Part shown: positions 1 to 14,987 of the stretch, piece by piece
Numbering within the stretch: position 1 is the first letter of the stretch
Layout of the letters: the number at the start of each line of letters is the position of its first letter
DNA from: Urechis unicinctus
Lineage: Eukaryota; Annelida; Polychaeta; Xenopneusta; Urechidae
DNA length: 64,000 nucleotides
Assembly: GCA_034190875.2 (NCBI GenBank)
Contig: CM067356.1
Span: forward strand, 69,418,527-69,482,526
Direction of reading: 5' to 3'
Notes under the pieces: generated by a model
What the model saw: only the letters and a program-made list of their open reading frames with translations
Told to the model about the DNA's origin: nothing
Databases searched by the model: none
Program-made: the position numbers and the translations under genes

Positions 1-236
1 TACATACATACATACATACATACATACATACATACATACATACATACATACATACATACATACATACATACATACATACATACATACATACATACATACA
101 TACATACATACATACATACATACATACATACATACATACATACACATACATACATACATACATACATACATACATACATACATACATACATACATACATA
201 CATACATACATACATACATACATACATACATACATT
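1..236. repeat. (TACA)n microsatellite
   Basis: Almost uninterrupted tetranucleotide TACA/CATA array. It degrades after about 230 and ends just before the exon of the leucine-rich-repeat gene. No gene content. Confidence 0.95.
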
Positions 237-347
237 AATACATACATATATTCATACTTAGATGCATACATACATGCAGACATAAATACTTACATATATA
301 CATCTTCATTGTTATCTGCTCATTATTTCAGGTTACAAAAACGCATC

Positions 348-1273
348 ATGAGTACTCTAAGTGTTTTACTGTGGTGGACGCTTATATCACCCAGCGCTGC
401 ACTTACTTTCTCCATCACCGGTCGATCTTGACGCTACATATTTTTATGTCATAAACAATCTCCTTACAACTATTCCGGCAAATAATTTTCGGACCTTCCA
501 CCAACTGTCGAATTTATACTTATACAAAAACTCTATATCATTCATATCGTCCCAGGCATTTGAAGGTACAATGCTGGATGTATTAAATATCAGTGAAAAC
601 CAAATGAGATCGCTTCCTTCCTTCTACAGCGTGAGAAGCACATTGTCTACAATCAATGCGGAGTACAATACAATAGAAACGTTGAGCAGTGAGGTGTTTA
701 GCTATTGCAGTAACCTCCGCTATGTTAATCTTCAATATAATTTGCTGATATTCATTGACGACGACGCATTTAGTGGAACTAACCTGTCGACATTATATTT
801 GTCACACAACCGTTTAGGAGCGTTGCCTTCCCTTTACAGCATAAGGAGCTCTCTAACAACAATCTACGCCCAGCATAACGCAATCGAAACGTTGGATCGT
901 GGAGTATTTAACGACTGTGGCAAACTCCAAAGTGTCTATCTTCAGAACAATGTATTGTCATACATATCAGGTGATGCCTTCAATGGAACAAATCTGTCTA
1001 CGTTACACATATTTGACAACAGTTTGATGGCGCTACCTTCTTTTGAAAGCGTCAAAAACTCCCTGGATATAATCCATATGGATTCGAATGCAAGTTTTCC
1101 GTAACTGTAATAAGCTTAGAACAGTACATCTGCGCAACAATTCGCTATCATTAATTTCTAAAGACGTGTTCAATGGAACGATCTTGGCAGAATTGTACCT
1201 TATTACGGCTACGCAACATTATAAAGAATGTGGTCGGGTATTACATCCACACTCCTCCGACTGGTGCTGCTAA
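348..1273 (+). pseudogene. secreted leucine-rich-repeat protein, frameshifted
   Basis: An acceptor-like TTATTTCAG ends at 330 and an ATG follows at 348. The first frame reads as a signal peptide (MSTLSVLLWWTLISPSAAL) and hits a stop at 429. The leucine-rich repeats are in another frame, open from about 361 to 1104. Repeats have the form LxxLxLxxNxLxxLP and alternate with VFxxCxxLxxVxLxxN segments, giving a supra-repeat of about 70 residues (for example NLSTLYLSHNRLGALPS near 780-830). A second frame change near 1088-1104 moves the repeats into a third frame (QVFRNCNKLRTVHLRNN), which runs out at 1273. Two frame breaks in under 1 kb point to a decayed gene. Sequencing indels are the alternative. 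LRR ectodomains of this style occur in adhesion or receptor proteins, but no transmembrane segment or C-terminal cap is visible here. The globin gene starts about 110 bp further on, same strand. Confidence 0.7.
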
Positions 1274-1381
1274 CATTGATGGAAAATCAAGATTGTGACA
1301 TTACTTTAACCTATAAGTAGTTTGGTTCCAGACAATAGCTTTTCATAACTATGTTTTTTTTCATTATATGCAGACTTAAAA

Positions 1382-2378
<997 letters not shown>

Positions 2379-2470
2379 GATGCTAATCAACTTTCTCTAG
2401 GCTAGTGGGCATTGGTTGATTTTAATTTGATTTTTGCAATGTACGACATGGATCGGGTTTAATATCGCTC

Positions 2471-2476
2471 AATAAA
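2471..2476 (+). terminator. polyadenylation signal of the globin gene
   Basis: AATAAA 92 bp downstream of the globin stop codon, followed by a GT-rich stretch (ATGTGTTGTTATCG) that fits a cleavage/downstream element. Confidence 0.7.
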
Positions 2477-2494
2477 TGTTATGAGTACGATGTG

Positions 2495-3600
2495 TTGTTA
2501 TCGTTATCAATCTCACGCGTCAACCATTGAAATCTATCGCAAAATCATTTTAAATGAGACTATTTGACCACAGCGGAATTTGGTAGACACTGCTAGCAAT
2601 CTTAAGCGGAAAATGAGCGATAATGTCAGAAATTGGCCGATTAGCTACTCAACCCGCTTGCTCTTCAATAGCACACCATTGTAAAAACAGACGTGTAACA
2701 AGTATGATAGCATTTGGGACGGCTTTAGTGCATCGATGATATTAAAGCATATTACAAGTTATGTCTTGAAAGATGCTGGGATGCAATTCTGGCGTCTGAA
2801 TAACTGCAACCATTCTCCTAAAGCATTTTGGCAGCAAGGCTTACACTGTCATCTATTAAGTGACTGTTATATTTGTAAAAATCAATTGATGGATGTCATG
2901 TGCAACATCATGGAAGTAGACACAAGCCTAAATCTTATATGTCAGTTAAACCATCATCATCGCGTTAATTGTCAAAGCTAGCTACATTAAAGAAGAACTG
3001 GTCTGCCGCAACACGAAACGAGTACGGTTCTATCTGAATTGGGGTCGTATAAGGTATATAATGCTGTTTCAACCATTACTTTGCACACTCCAGAACAAAA
3101 AACATTGATCGTACACTACACGCTGTGTATGGCATGCTTTTCCGTCTTCTGTGTACACTCAGTGCTTTCTCCGTGTTCGCTAAGTGTTATCTCCGCGTCC
3201 CTCCGTGTTCGTTCCAGGTCAAACCTGCGATAGATTAGGGCTACACAAATACCCGAGCCAGCCTATCAGTTAAACGGATATGCCAAAGGATTCAGCAATA
3301 GGCCAGGTTAGCAACAAAGAGGGGCTCATCAGTGTTGCTGCCGGGATATATTTTCCCTAATTGCATACCCTATGCCCTGTAGACGTGATGGCTCTTCAGT
3401 TAATTTGTTAACATGAAAAAATTCCGCAAGGCAATTCCGCAATAAATCCTAGCTTAATCACGAATGCAACTTCGCGTCAGATAAGTGGTCAGATAGTCTC
3501 GTGAGCAATAATTATGTAACAGATATACGTTAGAGGAAACTATCTAAAGTATATGCTGCAACCATAGAACGTTAATGTTAACCAGGGATGCCAATGGACA
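2495..3600. other. intergenic, no gene recognised
   Basis: Only short open frames (2736-2981 and 3039-3233) with no family resemblance, no splice context and no repeat structure. I see nothing supportable here. Confidence 0.6.
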
Positions 3601-5640
<2,040 letters not shown>

Positions 5641-8600
5641 CAACTGCATATATGCAAGATAAGGACATATCAATTATATCTGTAACAGAAAAATATAAAT
5701 AGCACAATATTAATGGCAAACACCCAATGTCAATGTGCCACAGGTGGTCTATAATAGCCGCGTAAAAGAATTCTTCCGTGAGTAAAACCTTTCAAATTGG
5801 CATTCGGTTGAGCGTTTCGCTTTGATCATTGAAACTGCAATTATAAGAAACAGTTAGCATCCAGCAAGGCTCCTGACGATGATATATCTAATGTGTTTGG
5901 TAAATTAACAGTTAGTCATAGCCAAATTCAACATCATTGCATTGTCAAATGATGGATTTTGAATATGAAATCGAACAATGACTAATTGGTATAGGATAGT
6001 CACTTACATGTTTACACTAGCCTCGCACTAATTAAGGAAGAAATATATTCTATTGCAATTGAAATGACAGACACAAAGTGCCAATCTAAGGTGAAGCATT
6101 TTGTTTCCCTTGGAATAGTTTGATAGAAGAAGACTAATTTGGTATTGGAAAAGCAACAAATGTGCCACGTTTTGCCACAAGACACTTGCTTTTATATATT
6201 CTTTCACGTTTGGGTCAATTCACTATTTCAAAGCTTGTACGGCATTAGTATATGTGACAATCCCCTGAACAAGCAGTTCTTAAATTGAACCACGTTTTAT
6301 CTAACGGCAGCCACTTGTTGAGTAAAATTCGTCAGTCACATCCAATTTTGAAGACAATATTCTCCAATCATCAATTTCGTCGTACCATCCGCACTTACGC
6401 TTGAATTATGGCAGCACAAAATTTAAATACGGGATGGCAAACCACGTATTATGTCACTGCGGTACCCGTTGTGGTGTTGAAGTACAAAATAGGGACCATG
6501 CTGAGAACTTTTCTCTATAGGATATGCCTTTCATCAATGAAGAACAGTCACTCTGCTGGAAATATTCTTCTTTTATGTAGCAGCGTTATTTATTTACCAA
6601 ATCACTGTCAACGGACCCAAGTACTACAGGTACGCTTTGTTAATACATTTCCAGACATCGCACGTATCTCTTATGATTTTAATATGAGCAGCAGTATACT
6701 CCCAGTCGCGTGACTTGTCTGCTCGTAGTGATAAGCCTAAAGGTTTCGGACGAAGATAGTATGCATATATTAGATTTCCTTTATCGTACCCTGGCTTGTT
6801 GTTAAACTTGCCAACATGTCACATGACCTATGCGAGTGCTAGCAAGTACGGTTAATCAAATAATGGGCTGTAAATTAATATCAAATGAAGTGTCCATGGA
6901 CTGTTATGATCATTTCTCAAACAAGCAATCCCTGTACAATCTCACGACATTTGACCAGATAGGTGCATGGTGATTGTTTAGGACCCCATGCTCCTTGTGT
7001 AACTAAGTTATTGTTTTAAACACGTGGGCGGCAATGCGAGTTTACCAAAGTCTTGTCGGGTGTTTTCACTCATCCACTACACGCCCAGCCCAACAAGGTT
7101 GTGACATATCACGCTAATAAAGGCTGAGATGGTAAGCCGCCTTTACAGTAATCGGGTAGAATTTGCGTGGCTTCAACGCTTAATGATACACAATCAGAAT
7201 GTGACAGGCGACAGACAACATATGATTTAACAACGCCGGGTAATATAGATGTAATAAGTAACAAGCAACCAACCAGAGCTAACTCAAACCTCGTAAAGTA
7301 AGTACATAATTCAACTACCACTAACAGTTAATTGTTTGGACAACAGATATGTAAGCCTTGGCAAACAACGGCCACATCAATCTTAAATCGGTAATTGAAA
7401 CAGATAACGCAACCAAACAATTAGAGTGCTTGCATGGTCAAACGCAAATTTTATCCTTCAACGTGTCTTTTTGTAACTGTTAATGAAGGGTGTATCAGCT
7501 TTGTGGTCAAGCCTAGAAAGTTGATGCATAAACGTCATAAGCCTTGCCGGATGCAAATTGTCTCTGATAATGCACTTGTACAATGCACTTTACGGCATTT
7601 GTGCACTGTCGGCAGCACTTCATACGCCGAAACAATCGCCCACCTGTCACGCAATACAGGACAAATGAATACAACAAGGCACAATGCTCCTCAGTGTGCC
7701 GCCATAAGGACTCTGTTATTTATACAGCCACCATCGCTTGAAACGTGCCTGAACGTGCACACATGCACTCCTACTCATTTGTTTAATGTAATGGCGAGGT
7801 CTCGATCGGTATGTTGAAGTGGAAAAAGCGAAGCTCCTCCTAGGGGCTTTGACTCTTGGTAGGATTCGAAACAACGGCGCAACATGAATTATCGCTGTGC
7901 CTATAGATGTTAGGTGTTTGTAGTCGCTAGGTTTTTGTCTCTATGGCTGACAAATATCCAGAGAGTAATGTACAAAACAGTTCAAGCTCTGCATTTCCTG
8001 TCATGAGCTGATGAACCTGCCAAAAGCCCGCTATTGAATGGCAAGTCGCTAATCTCTCCAATGCCTAAAAGGTGACACAGTAAATGAATATTTTAAAGTG
8101 GGAAAGGATTGTTTGGCTAAAAGAGGGGGAAAAAAATACTAGATATAGAATTATTGCCATTCCAAAACAAAAGCAAATATCGATGGACTAAACATTTGTT
8201 TACTGTTATTAAAAAAACTTTCGATGAAATTAACGTTGTTTTTCGGAAACATGCATGAGCATTTTTCTAGTAATGTTGACATTCAACAGTTATCTGCCTC
8301 AACGAAGAAGAAACTCTGTACCAGCTATGCTACTTTGTACTTATCTTTTGCGGCGACGTAGGCATGGAACGTGATAGGGCACATGATAATTCGTCAGGCA
8401 ACTTTCTCTGTTGATGACTTTTAATCGAAAAGTTACTAGCTAAACACGGCAACCATTTACGATTGGTATATTCTTCCCCAGTACGAATTTACAGGGCCTT
8501 GGAAATTATATATTTTGTCACATACATCACTATGTAGTCTTATATATGTCTTGCAGTAATAATTAATAGTTAAGATATCCTTTTGGATTGATATCTGTTC

Positions 8601-8987
8601 TTTTAGATTGCAGTAGATAGCAGGTGTTCGGAGACAATGGGTATTGTCTACATTGATTTAAACATATTAAGGGAGATAGCATGTGTTCGAAAACAATGGG
8701 TATTTTCTACCATGGCCGAAATATATTATATAATATATTAAGGGTGTTTAGCAGAACACAACCAAATGTGCTCTGAAATATCTGTCACTGTCTGATTCGA
8801 ACTTTGCCTCTTATGTTATGGGACGACAGAGCTGACGACCGCTGGCTACAAAAGTGCATATCCAAAGTTCAGCTACTGCATACAAGCCGCAAAGCGGGAG
8901 ATATATTTAATCCGATTATTGATTTGATTATAGATAGATAAATTGCTATATTTCAAATATCAATGCAATGTATCTATGTTTACTTTG
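5641..8987. other. intergenic, unrecognised short open frames only
   Basis: Open frames at 6408-6713 (+, 101 aa) and 7434-7817 (+, 127 aa) start with ATG, but show no family motif, codon bias or conserved copy elsewhere in the window. I treat them as chance frames. The only structure seen is the degenerate tandem pair at 8616-8745. Confidence 0.5.
8616..8745. repeat. degenerate 59-bp direct tandem repeat
   Basis: Two copies beginning GATAGCAGGTGTTCG and GATAGCATGTGTTCG, each followed by ACAATGGGTATT, a TCTAC motif and an ATTAAGGG end. They lie 59 bp apart, about 240 bp before the left arm of the large inverted duplication. Confidence 0.7.
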
Positions 8988-10763
8988 ATTGTACTAACCT
9001 AGATGCCATCATCTTTGCATTGTTTTCAAACTACTTTGCTGCCATTTTAAAATAATCTAGACTTATATCATCACACAATCACAATCGCTGTTGTGTATTA
9101 GAAACAATATTAGTGAGCCCGCTTAGTATTTCATTTAACCAAATCCATCAATGATAAGCTACACGTTGACTGTCATCAACACACTTCTACTTATGATGAC
9201 CATCAACAGTTATATGCTTGAACGGGTATCAACAGGGCACCAACTAATAATAGTGCTTATATTCTGCGAAAACGAAGACGCGAGATGTACCTGGAGTGTC
9301 TCGGCTGAACTCAATCAGTTTCTGACAAAGTCGTTCACGCTGACCCCACCTGTCTAGTTAACTTGATCTAGTTTCCCTTCATATTTAATGAGAGATACGG
9401 CTTGCCACAGACCGCATATGATCCCAGAGCAGATAAATATGTATGTCTCAAACAGTCAATGCCTGCCTTTTATCGGAAGGTTTTGAACAAGGCAGAGTTT
9501 TTCTCAGGCGGATACTCCTAGGATCGGAGAATAAGCGTCAAATGCGTTTTCAGCCGGGCAATTGAAATTCGATACCTTGCTGGCATCGGACACAAGCCGA
9601 TGACTTAAGCTTGGCGTCCTATTAATAAAAAGCGTATGCACTGTTACGTACATTAATATCGTTGGTCTCATTTTGAAAATTCTTGTAAGGGGGTAGAATA
9701 GGGGTTGATTAAGCGGAAACATGGTGTATTCTGCAGGCAGTCTTATACGTATGGGTTTCAAACGGACGTCAAATGTCACCCAAAATATGAAAGTATACAG
9801 CAATGTTACTTACCGCTTGTTCGTCTTGCGCTTCAAGGAGTTATATGCTACGAAGCTGGCAAAACATCATGAACGGTAATGAATGTCAAAATACTGCAAT
9901 GGAGGATATTTAAACATTCCCTGAATTATTCGTTGGTGCATTTGGTTTGTGTCTGGCCCTTTGTATATCACTAAGATAAACTTTGTCTATTAGCTGAGTT
10001 GCATTGCTCACTGTAACCAACAATAAGCTCTTATATTATGGTGAGGAGGTACACAAAGGTAAATACAGATTCAGATGGGACGGGCCGGCGATCGGGATAA
10101 ATGTAGGTACATATGAATAAAATAGTACTGGTGTAGTGGGCAGCGTTTTAATTGGTTCATCTTCTGATAGTATTTGAACGCTGCTTAGTTGCGCATATGT
10201 TCAGTTCCCAAGGTCTATTGACCATGACTAGAAGATAGATTCAGCGTATTTGCGTGCTTCGCCTTAGGTAAGAATCATAACTGGCACGCAATACAGTAAG
10301 ACGTGACATATAAAAACCTCCCTCCTTGGGCAATATATCATACATCAATAACGGCAAAGAGTAAAATGGAACACGCGCATCCTCTCTTGCCATCGTTCTT
10401 ATACATCTATTGTATAGCATCTGCGTCACGACTGTATTTACCCTTGGCACAAGGGTGGCTTACCAGAAACACACGAGTGAAGTATCTGTGCACTATTAAT
10501 TCAGTCGTCTAGATCATCTACATGATCCTCGCTAAATTATCGTGAAGACATAGGATTTAATCTGTTTCATGGGGGTTTTTTTTGGCGTGGTGGACTACTT
10601 TTGCGCAGCCTGTAGTTTTCAGTTCACTTAATAGCGACTTTGTCCTGCTGTAAAAACTTTTAACTCAATATTTATTGTAAGATGAAGATTGCGAAATATG
10701 GCGATGCTACTTGCGTTGATTATAAGCAAATCTGCTCGAACACCTGTGACCTAATTATATAAT

Positions 10764-11112
10764 GGTAGTTTAGTAAACGCACTTTATCCATATTTTTAAT
10801 CTGTTCTATATGGAAAGGATAATGATCCACGAAAGCATATTATCTTGATGAATCGGAAAATCGTTCCTGGATCTGTCCAGATCTGTTGGTTGATTAGAAT
10901 CGGTTATATTTTGACCTTCCACCAACAACAAACATGTCTCATAGCGGAATTGAGATTCTGACGTGCGGTACATCACAAATCTGTACTATTGTCAACATCG
11001 CGTGCGGCCATGATACGTTTTTATCGACAAACTTGGTCCGTCGAGGCACACTTGGTAAATAACATAACCTTCATCGTATCAATATCATACTTATCATATT
11101 CACACATACACG
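10764..11112. other. segment present only in the left arm (~350 bp)
   Basis: The left arm reads CCTAATTATATAATGG, then about 350 bp, then ATATGTCATTG. The right arm joins the equivalent flanks directly (near 34370-34390). No open frame, terminal repeats or clear target-site duplication were seen, so insertion here and deletion in the other arm are equally possible. Confidence 0.7.
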
Positions 11113-12313
11113 GATATGTCATTGAAAGCTGACTAGAACAGTGGCGAGACACGATCTCCGTGCCTCATTCAGTGTAAAACCGTAGTTGGTGAGCACCTAT
11201 ATATCAGTTACTTTAAAGCAATGTGATATAATCATATTTAGTTTAAGGTTAGAGTTTGACGTGACCATAATTGGTATCACAGCAGAAAATACGGTTTACC
11301 CATTCGGACTAAAACATACCATTATGGCGATACTCAATGACTTAAATGCTTATCATTATCAGGCAAGCAATATATGTTATACCTAGAAGTCTATTATTGC
11401 TAGGTACTCTAACAGAAGCCCCACCATAGAAGGTCAAGTGAACTTTTGATCAGAGCATCACATCTCAAGCTTATCTATTACCTAATTATTCGAAAATCGT
11501 AGAAACATATTTTCTATTAGCAATAGTAAACTGACAACTCAGAAAGGACAACCGCTGCGGCTTTCAAGCTTATTGATTCCCATTGGTACTTTACAAAAAC
11601 AAATTACCATACTCCAGGATTTACGAGCAAATATCAGAACACCAAGAAATATGTTATCTCCCTTTTTTTGCTGAACAAATAACTATAAGCTTGTGATTGT
11701 GATGCAATTCACGTGGTAGATCATTCATTCGAGGCTACAACCTTAAGTGCAAACGTGCATTGCATACATCATGATAAACGATCTAGCTTTGTTGGTACGC
11801 TGGATAACACTTTTAGGGTTCGTAAAACGTCTACTTGGATTACTGTTTAGATAACAAGGTTTATTTACACAAAACACGCAAAATCCCGTACAAAAACAGT
11901 GTCTGTTCAAAAATGGCAAACGGTTTACTTGCTAGCAATCGCTGTCATAACATGATGCCACTTAAGGGTAGCTGTCAAAGCATCACAATTGCTAGTTTCT
12001 TGACTGGATATTTCTGTGAAATAATACTTTTCATGCCGTTTGAAATATACCATGGTCAAACCAACTTATTTTCTCCAATCAAGTGCAATCACGTGGCATA
12101 ATTGCGAAGACTATCAACGTTATGATTGATACAAACAACATAATGATCGTAACATTGAAAGATATTATAACAACAACAATCATTCTCACCATCACCGTCA
12201 TGATATTGCTGTGTTGTTGTTGACAGTTCCATCGAACCCTAATGGTTGATTTTATTTCATTTTGAATTTCGCAATAATTTAGTCTTTGTGATATTGATCA
12301 GATATGATGAATA

Positions 12314-12319
12314 TTTATT
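12314..12319 (-). terminator. candidate polyadenylation signal, left BTB-BACK gene
   Basis: AATAAA on the minus strand about 165 bp after the stop codon. The same hexamer lies at the equivalent place (33134-33139) in the right copy. Confidence 0.5.
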
Positions 12320-12484
12320 GTGAACATTGTCTCGCTAAAAATCACCCTGCATGATCAAACTGGGAACAATTTCAGGCAGTCTTAGTAGTGGAAATAAGAA
12401 TGGAGTACCAGTTTAACATAGTCTATTGGGGGTTACTCATACATCCAGAAGTTATTCGATAAGAGCTTGTCGTGTTGTGGTTAA

Positions 12485-14251
12485 TTATTTCCTGCCAAAT
12501 CTATCACGAAACCTCACATGTTTGATTGCACGGCAGGTCGCTCCACTCTGCCGTGCTTTGTTGGAAAATTTGGCAGCAGGTGGAACGAAACCTGGCGTTT
12601 GTCTTAGAGCAGTAGACTGGTAAACAGAGGCTTGTTCATCCGCAGTAAGGAGGGAAGAGTTGTGTGTAAGCTCTGCAAAATCATTATTGGCCATGGTCGG
12701 AAAACGAATCCCAAACAGAACATCACCCAGAGCTTCCCTGCGGTTTCTATCTAAGATTTCCCGTCCATTTTCTCTACATCTCTGATCAGCCCATCCTATG
12801 CATGCATTGTAAACATCATCCTCTGTAACTCCACTCATAATGTCGCTCTTTACGACTCTCATCAGGGCCGTCTGAGACATCTTAGGAAAATCATCCGATT
12901 CAAACACTTGTTTTGTGCTTTTTGAGATCAGATCCAAACATTTGTCAGCCAGCGTGTTCTCGTCGTGTGTGACACTCTGTGTCAGGATAGTACTGACGTT
13001 CTCGGTTTTGAGACTTTTCTCCAGGAACACGGAACAGGCCTGGGTAAGCTGGGGCATCATGTATTTCTTGGAGGCTGCCATGACATCAATGACATTCGAG
13101 GATGTCAGGTCAACTTCTTCACTGTACAGAAACCTGATACAACAATCAGTTGCGATAAAATGGCAAGAAATGATAATGATTATTCTCTATAACCTATTTT
13201 GAAAACACAATGACGGGATGTTTTCCTAGACCATCACATTGTTACGAATAATATAACTAGCTTCAATAATCGGTTAAATTAGTGGAATTTCTTTTTCTCA
13301 CTGAGCAATTTACAACCAACAGTTGTAAATGTTTCTGTAAACATCAACTAAGGACTGCAGGCATACAACAAATACATGTCAATATAAAAGTCACCTGTAT
13401 AACAATGCATGCTATTGTAAAATATGACTGAGCAGCATCACAAGTTTCATGTCACACGACCTGCAGTGAACTGGGTGAGTGGTTAAGCTGACAAGTTGGA
13501 CTATGTCACCCAAAATGCCGTTCATTGCCCCTTGCACAAGCTTAAGTGATGTTCGCAGATTTGAGAACGACAAAAGCTATTACAAATGAGCGTATGTTGA
13601 GACGTATTAATGATGACTTGAAAGCGTTTGAACCCCTCTGATGCTACTCCCATACCCCGCAAAATAAAAACAACTGACATTAAGCGTTTCGTACTTTACA
13701 TTTTGCCACCGAAATTATCAACTGACACTTTGCCTATTCAGTATAACCCGACCTAGTCTTAATAGTATCAGAAATAATGCCCGCACTCATTCGAGTGTTA
13801 GACGCCAAGCCAAAAGAGCTACGTCCAATGGAGCGTGTTTCAATGGGACATGTCTGTTGGAAAATTTGCAGCTATTTGAATTGGATAAATTGTGCTCCTC
13901 GCTGATAACTGGTTTGGCATTAAAACTCAAATAAGACGGGAATTAAAATGGCCCCGCCGAGATATTGCAGGAGAAGAAGAGTCCTTACTTCATAACCTGC
14001 TTCATAGCATCGGGTGTTGTGTCACAGAGCGTGATTGGCTGATCTTTATCTGGAGACATCACTCTAATCAGGCCTTCAAAATAAGCAGAGCCGGCGACCA
14101 GAATAAACCTGTGGGCCTTGAAGATTTTCCGGCTTTTCATTGAATCCACTATGAATGTGACGTCAGAGGCGTACTTTTCCTCCATCATGTACATGATGCG
14201 TTGAAGGAGGGATAGTCCTTCTCTCCAGTTGTGAAACTCGACATGCGCCAT
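12485..14251 (-). CDS. BTB-BACK protein, BTBD3/BTBD6-like, left copy
   Basis: Likely substrate adaptor for a cullin-3 ubiquitin ligase, as is typical of BTB-BACK proteins. That role is inferred from family membership. Two exons on the minus strand: 14251-13989 and 13133-12485, joined by a GAA|GTAAGG donor and a TATCAG acceptor (phase 2). Spliced length is 303 aa. The start at ATG 14251 (MAHVEFHNW) was chosen because it precedes the WREGL motif typical of BTBD proteins. An in-frame ATG at 14284 could add 11 residues. The BTB domain spans about residues 17-120 (DVTFIV, FKAHRFILVAGSAYFE, then FLYSEEVDL after the splice). The BACK domain covers about 125-225. The protein ends with FRDRFGRK at the point where BTBD3/6 relatives begin their PHR domain, so the PHR domain is absent. 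Exon 2 is identical in protein to the right-arm copy. Exon 1 differs by three substitutions within this CDS. Confidence 0.88.
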
Positions 14252-14987
14252 CACCTGTTGATTAACATGAGGACGACACTGCATTTGCAAGTTTGAACAG
14301 AGTTTATACACAGGGCTTAGGGCAGCATACCACAGCCCGTATATTTCGCTGCGACGTCACGGCTTACATGCCTTATCGTTGTTATCTTACAGGCGCGCTA
14401 GGGCATATTGTTCTGGCATACACTTTATATGCGAATGGTTATTGCCTCACCTTAAATAACATTGAAAAAGTTGCCCACTTTGGTGTTAAAATTGTCTCAA
14501 CTTACTCGAATTACCAGCTTCTCAGTAAAATTCAAGCATGTTTATACACCAAATGCACTTATATCCCCGATCAAGCACATAATCATAAATTTGCATCACC
14601 CAATGAATGTCTACCTCCAATGCTCGCTAGTGTGGCTTACATAAGTAAACAATTTTTCTGTTAGAAAATTATTCGAAACATGCAATCTCTTTTCTATCAC
14701 CGACTACGTAGTTGCACCCCCATTGCGCCCGTCAGGAGAATCCCTACTATTTCATAAAACAAGCGTTATCGGACGAACATTACCGACATATGTCATGAAA
14801 CAAACACATAATCAAGACGCCCATTATCCTATGGAGAAATATGGCGAAGTGTACCATCATCATTGTCACCGTCATTATAATAATGATGACGATTGTCTTC
14901 TTTATCTCCGTTTTTATCCTCAGTGAGGAAGTAGTGCTAAACGTAGTACTGTTAATTATATACTTAACATTGTAACACTGAATGACT

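Larger units (their letters stand above)
8988..14987. repeat. left arm of a ~6-kb inverted segmental duplication
   Basis: This block is the reverse complement of 30439-36030. The outer boundary is TTGTACTAACCTAGATGCC (here from about 8988) and its complement ends at about 36030. The inner boundary is CACTGAATGACT (here ending at 14987), matched from about 30439. Homology runs along the whole arm, interrupted by arm-specific indels. Similarity by eye is about 90% or better in the outer part and close to identity around 12.4-13.5 kb. The arm contains one complete BTB-BACK gene on the minus strand. Confidence 0.93.

Noticed and set aside
7434-7817. 127-codon ATG-started plus-strand frame
   Set aside because: No motif, no splice context, no homologous copy in the window; length is within chance for this amount of sequence.
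12915-13202. Plus-strand frames opposite the BTB-BACK exon (and their mirror images at 32249-32536)
   Set aside because: Shadows of the exon on the other strand; the BTB/BACK motifs fix the coding strand.
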